Shown here in pieces: positions 9,504 to 18,119 of a DNA stretch of 51,359 nt; position 1 is the stretch's first letter; each line of letters begins with the position of its first letter. Below the pieces are notes generated by a model. That model did no database searches and was not told the origin of the DNA. It saw only the letters and a list, made by a program, of their open reading frames with translations. The stretch spans positions 1-51,359 of the forward strand of contig NZ_BCUY01000022.1 in assembly GCF_001591465.1 (NCBI RefSeq). Direction: 5' to 3'. The translations under genes and the position numbers were made by a program. This DNA is from Cytobacillus firmus NBRC 15306 (GTDB taxonomy: Bacteria > Bacillota > Bacilli > Bacillales > Cytobacillaceae).

Positions 9504-10166
9504 ATCTTCGTTATCCTCATTAGGGCCAAACTTATCCTCAATTGTTTGTTCTTCTCTAATATGGTCGCCTTCCTGCAGTTCCGTAACAAGCCGATCTTTT
9601 CTGATTTTTACATCGCCTCTCTGGATAAATAGCACATTAATATCCTCATCCTCCCCGATAATATCCCCCAGCTCTTTACCATTAAATTCACATTTTTCGT
9701 CAATGAAATAGTCCAATACATGATCATTATCCTCCGTGAGAAGAGCTTCTCTGATGGGGAGATCACGAAAATCGTAATGTTCTTCGAGCTCATGCTCCAG
9801 CTTCTCCGAAAGATAATGCCGCACTTTTGGCATCTTTAAGGTAATAATAACCACGAGCAGGACTGCTGCCACGATCGAGATCTTGGCAGTGAAAAATTCA
9901 TCTGACAGAATGCTGCTGATTGCCGAAATGATAACTGCCAATGAAAAGGCACCAAATAAAATTAAAAAAGCTCCGAACCTTCTGCGGATCGGATGGTCAA
10001 TGATGAGTTCCGATTCCCCGGTTGTAAAGCCGGTGCCTGTAAGCATGCTGATCACCTGAAATCTGGCAATATGCTTATCAAGCCCAGTATAAGTGAAGAT
10101 AAGGGTATGAATTTCGATAACGGCCAAAACGATTCCCAAATAAATCAGGATGAAAAGAACACCCAT
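9501..10166 (-). CDS. Membrane protein with C-terminal TrkA-C (RCK_C) domain
   Basis: A 221-residue protein: three hydrophobic segments (about 2-24, 64-85, 92-110), a short charged helix, and a C-terminal RCK_C/TrkA-C-like domain (about 138-205) ending in an acidic tail. RCK_C domains bind small ligands such as c-di-AMP or nucleotides and regulate ion transport, so a role in potassium or other ion homeostasis is plausible but unproven. It has a GGAGG ribosome site. It is downstream of and co-oriented with the small 87-residue protein gene, but a terminator lies between them. Confidence 0.75.
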   Translation of the reverse strand: MGVLFILIYLGIVLAVIEIHTLIFTYTGLDKHIARFQVISMLTGTGFTTGESELIIDHPIRRRFGAFLILFGAFSLAVIISAISSILSDEFFTAKISIVAAVLLVVIITLKMPKVRHYLSEKLEHELEEHYDFRDLPIREALLTEDNDHVLDYFIDEKCEFNGKELGDIIGEDEDINVLFIQRGDVKIRKDRLVTELQEGDHIREEQTIEDKFGPNEDNED

Positions 10167-10196
10167 CTTTCTTCCTCCGAAAATTCAGATTTAAAT

Positions 10197-10223
10197 AAAA
10201 AACCTAAGGAGCCAGTCCTTAGG
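10197..10223 (-). terminator. Intrinsic terminator (minus strand)
   Basis: CCTAAGGA and TCCTTAGG form a stem with an A-run on the plus strand that reads as a U-run on the minus strand. It is right after the stop of the 87-residue gene. Confidence 0.75.
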
Positions 10224-10487
10224 TCATTGCTGAACAGTTTCATTATAGTAATTTACTGAATACATGGCACCTTCATCAACCATTTTATTATCTTCAATAT
10301 TATGAGGGTCCGGATGACCCAGTTTTTCTGTTGGCACTGTATCGTTTAAAAAACGGTCAGGCAGCATGCCTTTCATTTTAACTGCAAGTGACTGAACTTT
10401 ATTTCGATTGTTTTTGCTTGCTAATAATAAAATACTTGTAATGCCAACACCGGCTAATAGATATGGGTTTAACGGACGAGAATTCAT
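10224..10487 (-). CDS. Small membrane-anchored protein of unknown function
   Basis: 87 residues from ATG 10487 (MNSRPLNPYLLAG), which has a GGAGGAG ribosome site. A longer in-frame start at 10589 lacks one. One N-terminal hydrophobic segment (about 9-23) is followed by a charged soluble tail. I do not recognise a family. Confidence 0.65.
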   Translation of the reverse strand: MNSRPLNPYLLAGVGITSILLLASKNNRNKVQSLAVKMKGMLPDRFLNDTVPTEKLGHPDPHNIEDNKMVDEGAMYSVNYYNETVQQ

Positions 10488-10685
10488 GGTTAGCTCCTCC
10501 TTCAGTAATTGGATTTGTATTTCTTGGTGTATATTTACCCGGCATAATGAAGTGCAAACATTTAGTCTTAATAAGATTGTTTCCAGCACTAGAAATAATT
10601 ACTCATTGTGAATGGTTTTATTCAGGTCCTGACAGGGGAAATATGTACTTAGTAGAAAGGATAGAATTATAGGAGGAAAATGGGG

Positions 10686-11624
10686 ATGGAAAAAGAATAT
10701 AGTGAAGATAACTGGACATGGCACCGTTACGATCATTTAGATGAAATTGACTTTAATGACGCTGGCGACTATAAAGAAGCTCTGCAGGCATGGGCCAAAA
10801 ATACTTCTGAGAACAAAACAAATGTAATGGAAATAGATACTTCCGTTCGCAATAAGGAAATTCTTAGCGGCTCTCTCATTTACCAGCAGACAACAAAAGA
10901 GCAGCATGAAAATAGTTTGTTCCACTATTTTCTGACAAGGGATTTTCTCCTAACTGTGGACTTTGATTCGAATGTCATTCAGTCTGATGAATCACTGCTT
11001 TTAAAAAAAATGGATTATACGAATAATGCTATTGATGGATTTTTTGTGATTTTAGGCGAGATTCTAAGTGATAATATCAAGAAGATTGATAAGTTTGAAG
11101 TACGTTTAAATGATCTGTTATGGAAAATAAAAGATAAAAATAATATTAATCGCCTGGAAGAAATATATGAGCTCCGACACCAGATTCTTGTATGGAAAAA
11201 TATCATGATTCCTGTTAAGGAAATCAGACTTGGTGTGGAAGAAACCTTTGGTGAAGGTGTTACAGAAGGAACTGAATTTAAAAGAACCTGCAAGAGAATT
11301 GAAAGAGGCTATACGCTTGTGCGTGAGTTTCAGCAGGAAATTGATGATCTTGTGAATTTTGAAGAAATGGTATCCATGCATAGAGGAAATGAAATCGTGA
11401 AGACGCTCACGGTTATAACCACTCTCATGACTCCGATCGCAACCTGGGGAGCGCTCTGGGGAATGAACTTCAAAGTCATGCCCGAACTGGAATGGAAGTA
11501 CGGCTATTTGTTCTCAATTATTATTATCATTGCTACTACTGTGGCCCTCTATATCATGCTCGTGAAAAAAGGCTGGATGGGTGATATCCTGAGGGGAAAA
11601 AAGAAGAATTCATTCTTTAAATAA
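10686..11624 (+). CDS. corA: CorA-family magnesium/divalent cation transporter
   Basis: A 312-residue protein with a large acidic cytoplasmic N-terminal domain, a long stalk helix (about 150-250), and two C-terminal membrane segments. The family signature GMNF is present in ALWGMNFKVMPELEW. AGGAGG at 10671-10676 is 9 nt from ATG 10686 but only 3 nt from ATG 10680, so I prefer the second start (MEKEYSEDNW). CorA pentamers carry Mg2+ or Co2+ into the cell. There is no M-box-like leader. Transcribed alone. Confidence 0.88.
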   Translation: MEKEYSEDNWTWHRYDHLDEIDFNDAGDYKEALQAWAKNTSENKTNVMEIDTSVRNKEILSGSLIYQQTTKEQHENSLFHYFLTRDFLLTVDFDSNVIQSDESLLLKKMDYTNNAIDGFFVILGEILSDNIKKIDKFEVRLNDLLWKIKDKNNINRLEEIYELRHQILVWKNIMIPVKEIRLGVEETFGEGVTEGTEFKRTCKRIERGYTLVREFQQEIDDLVNFEEMVSMHRGNEIVKTLTVITTLMTPIATWGALWGMNFKVMPELEWKYGYLFSIIIIIATTVALYIMLVKKGWMGDILRGKKKNSFFK

Positions 11625-11818
11625 AGAACATCAGCTCATAATGTTTTTGATGGGTCAGGCCAAATTGAATATAACGGTAAAAAATATTGAAAAGCTTCTG
11701 TTCATTGGTATCTGCAGATTTTCTCAGCACACTGTCGAGGACCTGGTAGGGGATATTTTTGGCAACATTTTTTATATCTATCCAAATTATTTTTATTAGC
11801 CATCAGCATTTGATATGC
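11617..11818 (-). pseudogene. Remnant of a TetR-type regulator C-terminus (frameshifted)
   Basis: On the minus strand, two frames join into one plausible protein end: AYQMLMANKNNLDRY in one frame, then IKNVAKNIPYQVLDSV continuing to HYELMFFI and stop in another. The spacing and the HYxLMF ending resemble TetR/AcrR C-terminal domains. The N-terminal DNA-binding part is missing and the 3' end touches corA. I read it as a decayed fragment. Confidence 0.35.
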
Positions 11819-11842
11819 TTTATTAAAACAGGAGGCAACAAC

Positions 11843-12355
11843 ATGAACGAAACAAAAACATGCAGAGAATCTTTTACGGTTAAAACAAGCATCGTGCTTC
11901 CGCCGGACACGAATACATATGGAACATTATTCGGCGGCAAGCTAATGGCTTACATTGATGATGTCGCAGCCATCGCGGCGATGAGGCATGGAAGGAGAAA
12001 TGTCGTAACCGCATCTACAGACTCTGTTGACTTTCTTCATCCCGTTTATGAAGGCAATTCAGTCTGCCTGGAGGCTTTTGTGACCTATACAGGCCGGACA
12101 TCTATGGAGATATTTGTAAAAGTAATTGCAGAAGACCTGCTGACAGGCAATCGAAATGTGTGTGCGATGTCCTTTCTAACAATGGTTGCGGTTGACGAGA
12201 ATGGAAAGCCTGCTCCGGTGCCGGCAGTCGTTCCTGAGACAGAAGAAGAAAAGAGCTTATATGAAACAGCAAAAGAACGGGCGGAATTCCGCAAAAAGCG
12301 GAGAAAGGACAGCGAAGCCAGAGCAAAGACATATGGTACAAGTCTGCCCTGGTAA
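11843..12355 (+). CDS. Acyl-CoA thioesterase, hotdog fold (YkhA-like)
   Basis: 170 residues from ATG 11843 (MNETKTCRESFTV), behind ACAGGAGG. The core LFGGKLMAYIDDVAAIAA, SVDFLHPVYEGNSV and SMEIFVKVIAED matches the BACH/YkhA acyl-CoA hydrolase family, and the C-terminal VPETEEE is also typical. It hydrolyses acyl-CoA to free acid and CoA in the cytoplasm. The in-frame extension to 11759 lacks family similarity and a ribosome site. Confidence 0.9.
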   Translation: MNETKTCRESFTVKTSIVLPPDTNTYGTLFGGKLMAYIDDVAAIAAMRHGRRNVVTASTDSVDFLHPVYEGNSVCLEAFVTYTGRTSMEIFVKVIAEDLLTGNRNVCAMSFLTMVAVDENGKPAPVPAVVPETEEEKSLYETAKERAEFRKKRRKDSEARAKTYGTSLPW

Positions 12356-12608
12356 ATAACAAAGCCAATAACAGACATCCGGAATGAGGAGCCGTTTTTT
12401 TGATGAGGGTCAAGAGCACCTGACACTGTTTCACCCTGTCAAAAACTTCCTCCTCATTTTTTCCCATCTGTAAGAATAATTGAACCTTTTTACACATCAC
12501 TGTCTAGTAATATAGATTTAACTTTCAGAATATTAACTCTTATTCCTTGATTATCCTTTTCCTTCCTCTTAAGTTAGACGTGTAGAACCTAACAGAAGGA
12601 GGAAAATT
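12356..12608. other. Intergenic region before ggt
   Basis: About 250 bp with no convincing gene. It contains a small imperfect inverted repeat around 12417-12440 (TGACACTGTTTCACCCTGTCA), and the ggt ribosome site AGAAGGAGG at 12594-12602. Confidence 0.4.
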
Positions 12609-14384
12609 ATGAGAAGAGTTTTGAAAGCTAGTATTCTAATGCTTTTAAGTATTTTACTGGTTGCCGGAACCATGCCTTTAACCGGGCAGGCGAAAAAGCC
12701 GAAGCACGATGATGGTTATGGCGGTTATAGCCAGGTTGATGTCGGCAAGGATGGAATGGTGGCTTCGGCCCATCCGCTTGCGTCAAAAATTGGGGCAGAT
12801 GTTTTGAAAAAGGGCGGTAATGCCATCGATGCGGCTGTCGCAGTCCAGTTTGCCCTCAATGTGGTGGAACCGATGATGTCCGGAATTGGCGGCGGGGGCT
12901 TCATGATGGTCTATGATGGCAAAACGAAAGAAACCACCATCATAAACAGCCGTGAACGTGCTCCGGCTGGTGCAGCGCCGGATATGTTCCTGGATGAAAA
13001 CGGGAAGCCGATTCCATTTGCGGAGCGATCAACTGGCGGTACGGCTGTCGGTGTGCCGGGCACATTGAAAGGGCTGGAAACAGCTCTTGAAAAATGGGGA
13101 ACACGCCCTATGCAGCAGCTGATCGGTCCTGCGATTAAGCTGGCAGATAAAGGCTTTCCGATTGATTCTGTATTAGCCGATGCGATCGCCGATAATCAGG
13201 ATAAGCTTGACAGAACGGCTGCCGGCAAAGTGTTTTTGCCTAAGGGTGAACCTCTTGAAGAAGGGGACCGTTTAGTACAGAAGGATCTTGCCAAAACGCT
13301 TAAAATGATTCGTTCTGGCGGAACTGACGCTTTTTATAACGGGAAAATAGCAGACGCTCTTGCAGGTGTGGTGCAGGATTTTGGAGGATCAATGACACCG
13401 GAAGATCTGGCAAAGTATGATGTAACCATTGACGAGCCTATTTGGGGAGACTATCAGGGGTATGAAATTGCGAGCATGCCGCCTCCAAGCTCTGGAGGAG
13501 TATTTTTGCTGCAGATGCTGAAAATTCTGGATGATTTCAATCTATCACAATATGATTTAAAATCCTGGGAAAAATATCACCTGCTTGCTGAAACCATGCA
13601 TCTTGCTTATGCAGACCGCGCAGTATATGCAGGGGATCCGGAGTTTGTAAATGTCCCGGTCAATGGTCTCCTTCACCCTGATTATATTAAGGAGCGCCAG
13701 GAACTGATCAGCCTGGATAAAGCCAACAAAAATCCTGAAGCGGGAGATCCTTGGAAATATGAGAACAGTGAAGCCAATTATGAAGCGGCTGAACAGCCGA
13801 ATGACCGCCAATACGGTGAGACTACCCATTTTTCCGTAACGGACAGATGGGGAAATGTTGTATCTTATACGACAACGATTGAACAGGTATTCGGAACAGG
13901 AATCATGGTTCCAGGCTACGGATTAATGCTGAATAATGAGCTGACAGATTTTGATGCCGTGCCAGGCGGGGCAAATGAAGTCCAGCCGAATAAGCGGCCT
14001 CTAAGCTCGATGACACCGACGATTGTCTTTGAAGATGGAGAGCCTATTCTGACTGTTGGTTCACCAGGCGGCCCAACGATTATTACATCAGTACTGCAGA
14101 CAATCCTTTATGCCATCGAATATGACATGGAGCTAAAAGCAGCAGTTGAGGAACCGCGGATCTATACCAATAACCTGAATTCCTACCGCTTTGAAGAAGG
14201 CATTCCGTCAGAAGTTATTGATGGGCTAAACGGAATGGGGCATAATTTTGGTCCAAGTGCGACCACAATTGGAAACGTCCAAAGTATTTTGATTGACCGT
14301 GATAAAGGTATTTTCAAAGGTGTAGCAGATTCAAGCCGTAATGGAGCCGCCATTGGCGTTGATTTGAAAGGGAAAAGAAAATAG
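12609..14384 (+). CDS. ggt: Secreted gamma-glutamyltransferase
   Basis: A 591-residue Ntn-hydrolase with a Sec signal peptide (residues 1-28, cleavage near GQAKK). The chain carries GGNAIDAAVA and SGIGGGGFMMVYDG. The autoprocessing and catalytic threonine is the first Thr of TTHFSVTD (Thr405), separating large and small subunits, and SSMTPTIV and GSPGGPTIIT are in the small subunit. It cleaves glutathione and poly-gamma-glutamate and transfers the gamma-glutamyl group outside the cell. Monocistronic, with an AGAAGGAGG site and its own terminator. Confidence 0.95.
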   Translation: MRRVLKASILMLLSILLVAGTMPLTGQAKKPKHDDGYGGYSQVDVGKDGMVASAHPLASKIGADVLKKGGNAIDAAVAVQFALNVVEPMMSGIGGGGFMMVYDGKTKETTIINSRERAPAGAAPDMFLDENGKPIPFAERSTGGTAVGVPGTLKGLETALEKWGTRPMQQLIGPAIKLADKGFPIDSVLADAIADNQDKLDRTAAGKVFLPKGEPLEEGDRLVQKDLAKTLKMIRSGGTDAFYNGKIADALAGVVQDFGGSMTPEDLAKYDVTIDEPIWGDYQGYEIASMPPPSSGGVFLLQMLKILDDFNLSQYDLKSWEKYHLLAETMHLAYADRAVYAGDPEFVNVPVNGLLHPDYIKERQELISLDKANKNPEAGDPWKYENSEANYEAAEQPNDRQYGETTHFSVTDRWGNVVSYTTTIEQVFGTGIMVPGYGLMLNNELTDFDAVPGGANEVQPNKRPLSSMTPTIVFEDGEPILTVGSPGGPTIITSVLQTILYAIEYDMELKAAVEEPRIYTNNLNSYRFEEGIPSEVIDGLNGMGHNFGPSATTIGNVQSILIDRDKGIFKGVADSSRNGAAIGVDLKGKRK

Positions 14385-14393
14385 AGTTTATGA

Positions 14394-14427
14394 GAATAGC
14401 ACCTTGCTGATAAGGTGCTATTCTTTT
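14394..14427 (+). terminator. Intrinsic terminator of ggt
   Basis: GAATAGCACCTT and AAGGTGCTATTC pair, followed by TTTT. Confidence 0.88.
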
Positions 14428-14538
14428 GGTTGAAAAATGAATACAAATTCATTTTTTTAGCAGGGATTCATCTATATTTGTTGAAATAGAACGGGTCAGG
14501 CAAAAAGGTATTTTGGATAATAGAAGGGGGAATATGCC

Positions 14539-14865
14539 ATGACGGTAAAAAATGAACTATATCAGCTGGCGGATAAAATAAACGCTGATCCCGTACATAT
14601 CAAAGATGAAAAAAATCGGGTATTTCAAGTGGACCTGGAGGAAAGCGGTCCTATTCAAATTTTCTTGAAGGATGGAAAAGTCATAGTGGAAGAGGGTGCT
14701 CCACACCAATCAGAAGTAACACTGAAATTGTCAGAAAAAAACTTTTCTAAGCTATTAAAAGGCGATTTAAACACAACCATAGCATTTATGACAGGCAGTC
14801 TTAAGGTGGACGGGAAAATGGGCCTTGCCCTCAAATTACAGGAAATAGTGAATAACTATCAATGA
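14539..14865 (+). CDS. SCP2 sterol-binding-domain protein
   Basis: 108 residues forming a single SCP2-like domain (GPIQIFLKDGKV, EVTLKLSEKNFSKLLKGDLN, FMTGSLKVDGKM). Such proteins bind acyl-CoA or other lipids in a hydrophobic tunnel; the bacterial role is not settled. It has an AGAAGGGGG ribosome site and stands alone between two terminators. Confidence 0.85.
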   Translation: MTVKNELYQLADKINADPVHIKDEKNRVFQVDLEESGPIQIFLKDGKVIVEEGAPHQSEVTLKLSEKNFSKLLKGDLNTTIAFMTGSLKVDGKMGLALKLQEIVNNYQ

Positions 14866-14866
14866 T

Positions 14867-14904
14867 AAAAAGGCAGCCATCATAGAGGATGCTGCCTTTA
14901 AAAA
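14867..14904. terminator. Bidirectional terminator
   Basis: AAAAAGGCAGC and GCTGCCTTTAAAAA flank a loop between the convergent SCP2 and GNAT genes. Confidence 0.85.
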
Positions 14905-15395
14905 TACAATGCCATCAGGTCTTCATCATAGTACTTGCCATCTATCTTCAGTGCATGCCTCTCCTTGCCGTAAACCTCAAAGCCGAAAGAAGCATAGAGC
15001 TTTTTAGCAGGAGTATTTTCAGACATGACGGCCAAGTGGATTTGTTCAACCCCGTCCCAGGATCGTGCCTTTTCTACAGCCTTGCTGACAAGGCTCTTGC
15101 CGACACCATTCTTTCGGGCGGACTCTGTCACGTACATTGCATATATATTCGAGCGGTGCTTCATTTTTAACCCTGTATCTCTTACTAAACTGACAACACC
15201 TATAAGCTTTCCGTTTTCAAATGCGCCGTAGTGAAAAGAGTTTACTGCCATAAATCTTTCTCCGTACACTTCAGGAGGCCGGCTGGCTTCCTCTTCATAG
15301 CTTGAACCAAAAGCTTCCGGGTTCTTTTTTAATCCTTCTAACCTAATCTCTTTGTACATTTCACCATCATCCTGGCGCAGCAGTCTGATTTCCAA
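14898..15395 (-). CDS. GNAT-family N-acetyltransferase
   Basis: About 165 residues. The acetyl-CoA-binding region is visible as MYVTESARKNGVGKSLVSKA (motif A, Q/RxxGxG/A pattern), with a C-terminal SENTPAKKLYASFGFEVYG typical of GNAT motif B. I prefer the TTG start at 15395 because AAAGGAG lies 8 nt upstream; the GTG at 15404 would overlap the ribosome site. The substrate is unknown. Confidence 0.85.
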   Translation of the reverse strand: MEIRLLRQDDGEMYKEIRLEGLKKNPEAFGSSYEEEASRPPEVYGERFMAVNSFHYGAFENGKLIGVVSLVRDTGLKMKHRSNIYAMYVTESARKNGVGKSLVSKAVEKARSWDGVEQIHLAVMSENTPAKKLYASFGFEVYGKERHALKIDGKYYDEDLMALYF

Positions 15396-15520
15396 CAGGG
15401 TCACTCCTTTATTTTTTCTTAACCCTTAAATTCTCTTTACCATTACAAAATCCTTTAGCAAAAATTGTTTTTCTTTGCTTTGATAAGGGAACAGGATAAA
15501 AAAGTACAGGAGGGATCAGT

Positions 15521-15664
15521 ATGGCACAGGATAACAACAAGGACTTAAAAGAGATTGTAAAAGGGCATGATTCCCGGCAGCAGCAAGAACAGTCATTAAA
15601 AGATCAGGAGCGTAAGCCGGATCAGCAAAACCGATTAAAGGACCAGGAGAATATGAGGAAGTAA
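15521..15664 (+). CDS. Small hydrophilic Gln/Lys/Asp-rich protein
   Basis: 47 residues, no hydrophobic segment, rich in Q, K, D and E with repeated DQE (LKDQERK, LKDQENM). It has a strong AGGAGGG site and a terminator, which support it as a real gene. GTTTTT-N14-GGGAAC at 15467-15492 resembles a weak sigma-B promoter, so it could be a stress or spore hydrophilin. No family recognised. Confidence 0.6.
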   Translation: MAQDNNKDLKEIVKGHDSRQQQEQSLKDQERKPDQQNRLKDQENMRK

Positions 15665-15668
15665 TTTT

Positions 15669-15702
15669 GAGAGGGAGCTATGAAGAATAGCTCTCTTTTT
15701 TT
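15669..15702 (+). terminator. Intrinsic terminator
   Basis: GAGAGGGAGCTAT and ATAGCTCTC pair, followed by TTTTTTT. Confidence 0.85.
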
Positions 15703-15764
15703 AGGCCGAATTGTAAGCAATGGTTTCCGCATATGGAATATACATATATAAAGGGGGAAGCAGA

Positions 15765-15938
15765 ATGGGAGTGCTGTTTGGTTTAATTATTGCGACTCTG
15801 GTTTTCGCCTATTGCATTGACCGCAGAAGGAAGAAGTTAAACAATACAATGCAAAAAGGGATCAGCCCAAGTGAAAAACCGGGGGAGAGCTCGAATTATA
15901 CGATGGGTGATAATCATTATACCGGAGGGGGACAATAG
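15765..15938 (+). CDS. Small single-pass membrane protein
   Basis: 57 residues from ATG 15765 behind AAGGGGGAAG: one hydrophobic helix (about 2-17), a basic stretch RRRKK, then a polar Gly/Asn/Ser-rich tail. Function unknown. Confidence 0.6.
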   Translation: MGVLFGLIIATLVFAYCIDRRRKKLNNTMQKGISPSEKPGESSNYTMGDNHYTGGGQ

Positions 15939-16100
15939 CTATGGAGTTTTGCGATATCAGCAAGGCTCTTCTTTTTTTCCGGATCATGCTTTCTTATCCT
16001 GAAAATGGGAAAAGATAATGTTGCCTGGTTTCTAAAGCGCATCAAAAAGGGTATAAGGAAAACATACATATTGTAACCTTTTTTAGGAGAAGTGGCCCCT

Positions 16101-17612
16101 ATGAAAAAAAGAAGAGTGGAGTCTTTATTTGTATTTATCCTGATTGCATCTGTGTATACGATATTTTTCACGGATGCCGCCCCACCCATTAAAATCGGTG
16201 CAGCCCTGCTTTATGCGGCTGTCATATTTATCAGCGCTATATCCTTGATGCTCGAGAATCGGAGCCCTAATCAGACATTGCTTTGGATGTATGTGCTGGT
16301 ATTTTTTCCGGTAGCCGGTTATTTGATTTATTTGTTCTCCGGGCAGCTTTATTTGAAAGGCTATTTATTTAAAAGCAAAAGAAGCCGCGACAGGGATGAA
16401 TGGAAAAGGCTGATGAAAAGGGAAGACACGCCTGATATATCATTTCTGCAGGACAGCCAGCACTGCTTTGCTAAATTCGCCAATAATGTGGCATTGACCC
16501 CTCTGAGCACCAATTCAAGGGCGAAAATACTTAAAAATGGGGAAGAGACATTTAATGAAATCAAGAAAAAGCTGCGTGAAGCAGAAGAGTTTATCCATAT
16601 GGAATATTATATTTTCCGGTCTGACAGGCTTGGCAAGGAAATCATCAATATCCTGATCGACAAAGCCAGGCAGGGAGTGGAAGTGCTGTTTATTTTTGAT
16701 GCGGCAGGCAGCATGGGGATTACACTGGAGGATTTGCAGTGCATGGAGGATGCAGGGATTAAGGTAAAGCCATTTTCTCCGCTTAAGTACGGTTTTTTTA
16801 ATCAGAAATTCAACTTCAGAAACCATCGCAAAATTGTTGTTATAGATGGAAAAGTCGGCTTTGTGGGCGGACTGAATGTGGGAGTTGAATATCTGGGCGA
16901 AAATGAAAAGATTGGATTCTGGCGTGATACTCATATGCTCCTTAAGGGGGAGGCAGTGTATACATTGCATACGGTTTTTCTCCTGGATTGGGAATATGTC
17001 AGCAAGGAAGATGTGCTGGAGGAATACCGGGATGTAAAGTATCCGATTGATGATGATGTGCTTGATGGTGCGGTGCAGGTGGTGGCCAGCGGTCCGGACA
17101 CACAGCAGGGAATTATGAGTGATCTTTATTATTCAATGATATCCTGCGCGACCAGATCCATTTGGATTGCCACACCTTATTTTGTCCCTGATGAATCGAT
17201 TCGTACGGCATTGAGGGTGGCGGCGGCTAAAGGAGTGGAAGTGCGCATCCTTGTTCCGGAGATCAATGACAGCTTCCTGACGCAATACGCCAGCCGGTCC
17301 TACTTTGCGGAGCTTCTGCGATATGGCGTCGAAATTTATTCTTATAAAAAAGGCTTTCTCCATCAGAAGATTATTATCGTGGACGGAATCCTCGCTTCCA
17401 TTGGAACGGCGAACATGGATATGCGCAGCTTCCACTTGAACTTTGAAGTAAATGTCTTTTTATACGGCACAAGCTCCATCCGCGATCTTGTCGCACATTA
17501 TGAAGAGGATCTGGAGGAAAGTGTGAAATTAAGTCCTGTCCAATATTATAAGCGGGGATCGGCGGAAAGATCGAAGGAATCCTTCGCCCGGCTGTTTTCG
17601 GGGGTGTTGTGA
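16101..17612 (+). CDS. cls: Cardiolipin synthase (phospholipase D family)
   Basis: A 503-residue protein with two N-terminal membrane helices (about 10-30 and 40-70 including LLWMYVLVFFPVAGY) and two phospholipase D HKD motifs: NHRKIVVIDGKVGFVGG and LHQKIIIVDGILASIGTANMD. It joins two phosphatidylglycerol molecules to make cardiolipin at the membrane. ATG 16101 is preferred over GTG 16092 because AGGAGA is properly spaced only from the former. Confidence 0.94.
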   Translation: MKKRRVESLFVFILIASVYTIFFTDAAPPIKIGAALLYAAVIFISAISLMLENRSPNQTLLWMYVLVFFPVAGYLIYLFSGQLYLKGYLFKSKRSRDRDEWKRLMKREDTPDISFLQDSQHCFAKFANNVALTPLSTNSRAKILKNGEETFNEIKKKLREAEEFIHMEYYIFRSDRLGKEIINILIDKARQGVEVLFIFDAAGSMGITLEDLQCMEDAGIKVKPFSPLKYGFFNQKFNFRNHRKIVVIDGKVGFVGGLNVGVEYLGENEKIGFWRDTHMLLKGEAVYTLHTVFLLDWEYVSKEDVLEEYRDVKYPIDDDVLDGAVQVVASGPDTQQGIMSDLYYSMISCATRSIWIATPYFVPDESIRTALRVAAAKGVEVRILVPEINDSFLTQYASRSYFAELLRYGVEIYSYKKGFLHQKIIIVDGILASIGTANMDMRSFHLNFEVNVFLYGTSSIRDLVAHYEEDLEESVKLSPVQYYKRGSAERSKESFARLFSGVL

Positions 17613-17641
17613 AAAAGTGCCATTGATGTGGCGCTTTTTTT
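17612..17641 (+). terminator. Intrinsic terminator of cls
   Basis: AAAAAGTGCCA pairs with TGGCGCTTTTTTT. Confidence 0.88.
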
Positions 17642-17668
17642 GTGTGGAGGGATACTGTTTTTTTAATC

Positions 17669-17972
17669 TGCAGATAGATGAGGGGGGACTTGCAAATAGA
17701 CCAGCCGAAATTACAAATAGATGAACAAGCCTGCAAATAGACCAGCCAAACCTGCAAATAGATAGGTAAATGCAAATAGAAACCCGGAACCTGCAAATAG
17801 ATGAGCAAATTTGCAACTAGACTAGCCGGAATTACAAATAGATGAGCAAACCTGCAAATAGACCAGCCCAACTTGCAAATAGATAGATAAAATGCAAATA
17901 GAAACCCTAAACCTGCAAATAGATGAGTAAATTTGCAAATAGACCAACCAAACCTGCAAATAGGCCCACCCC
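17669..17972. repeat. 15-unit ~20-bp direct repeat with ~122-bp higher-order period
   Basis: Units begin TGCAAATAGA (variants TACAAATAGA, TGCAACTAGA) at 17669, 17691, 17712, 17732, 17753, 17771, 17792, 17812, 17833, 17853, 17874, 17893, 17914, 17934 and 17955, a mean spacing of 20.4 bp. The unit tails fall into six types that recur in the same order, so unit n resembles unit n+6 (offset 121-123 bp), giving about 2.5 copies of a six-unit block. It lies between the cls terminator and tldD. Long open frames on the minus strand through it are a by-product of the repeat. Function unknown. Confidence 0.92.
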
Positions 17973-18119
17973 ACAAAAAAGCAACCCACCCATTTACGTC
18001 TCCAGACCGAGGCATAATCATCCTCTTTATTGGTCAAAAAAGGAAAAAATCATACTAAAATAAAGATCAGTACGGTATGATTAGAATAGTTTGAAAAGTT
18101 AGATAGAAGGAGGGTCACT

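Noticed and set aside
11625..11842. N-terminal extension of the thioesterase to 11759
   Set aside because: The extension is unlike family members and ATG 11843 has a better ribosome site.
15941..16018. 25-codon frame MEFCDISKALLFFRIM...
   Set aside because: It has a usable GGAGGGGG site, but that site lies in the end of the previous gene, and there is no terminator or recognisable feature. Too weak to call.
17669..17972. CRISPR array
   Set aside because: Units are 20 bp apart with degenerate, recurrent tails; there are no unique spacers of about 30 bp, no constant 25-40-bp repeats and no cas genes.
17374..18021. A 215-codon minus-strand frame through the repeat, with echoing SICRFGWSICK/IYLQVWLVYLQ peptides
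   Set aside because: The repeat unit lacks stops in several frames at once, there is no ribosome site, and the frame runs antisense into cls. It is a repeat artefact.
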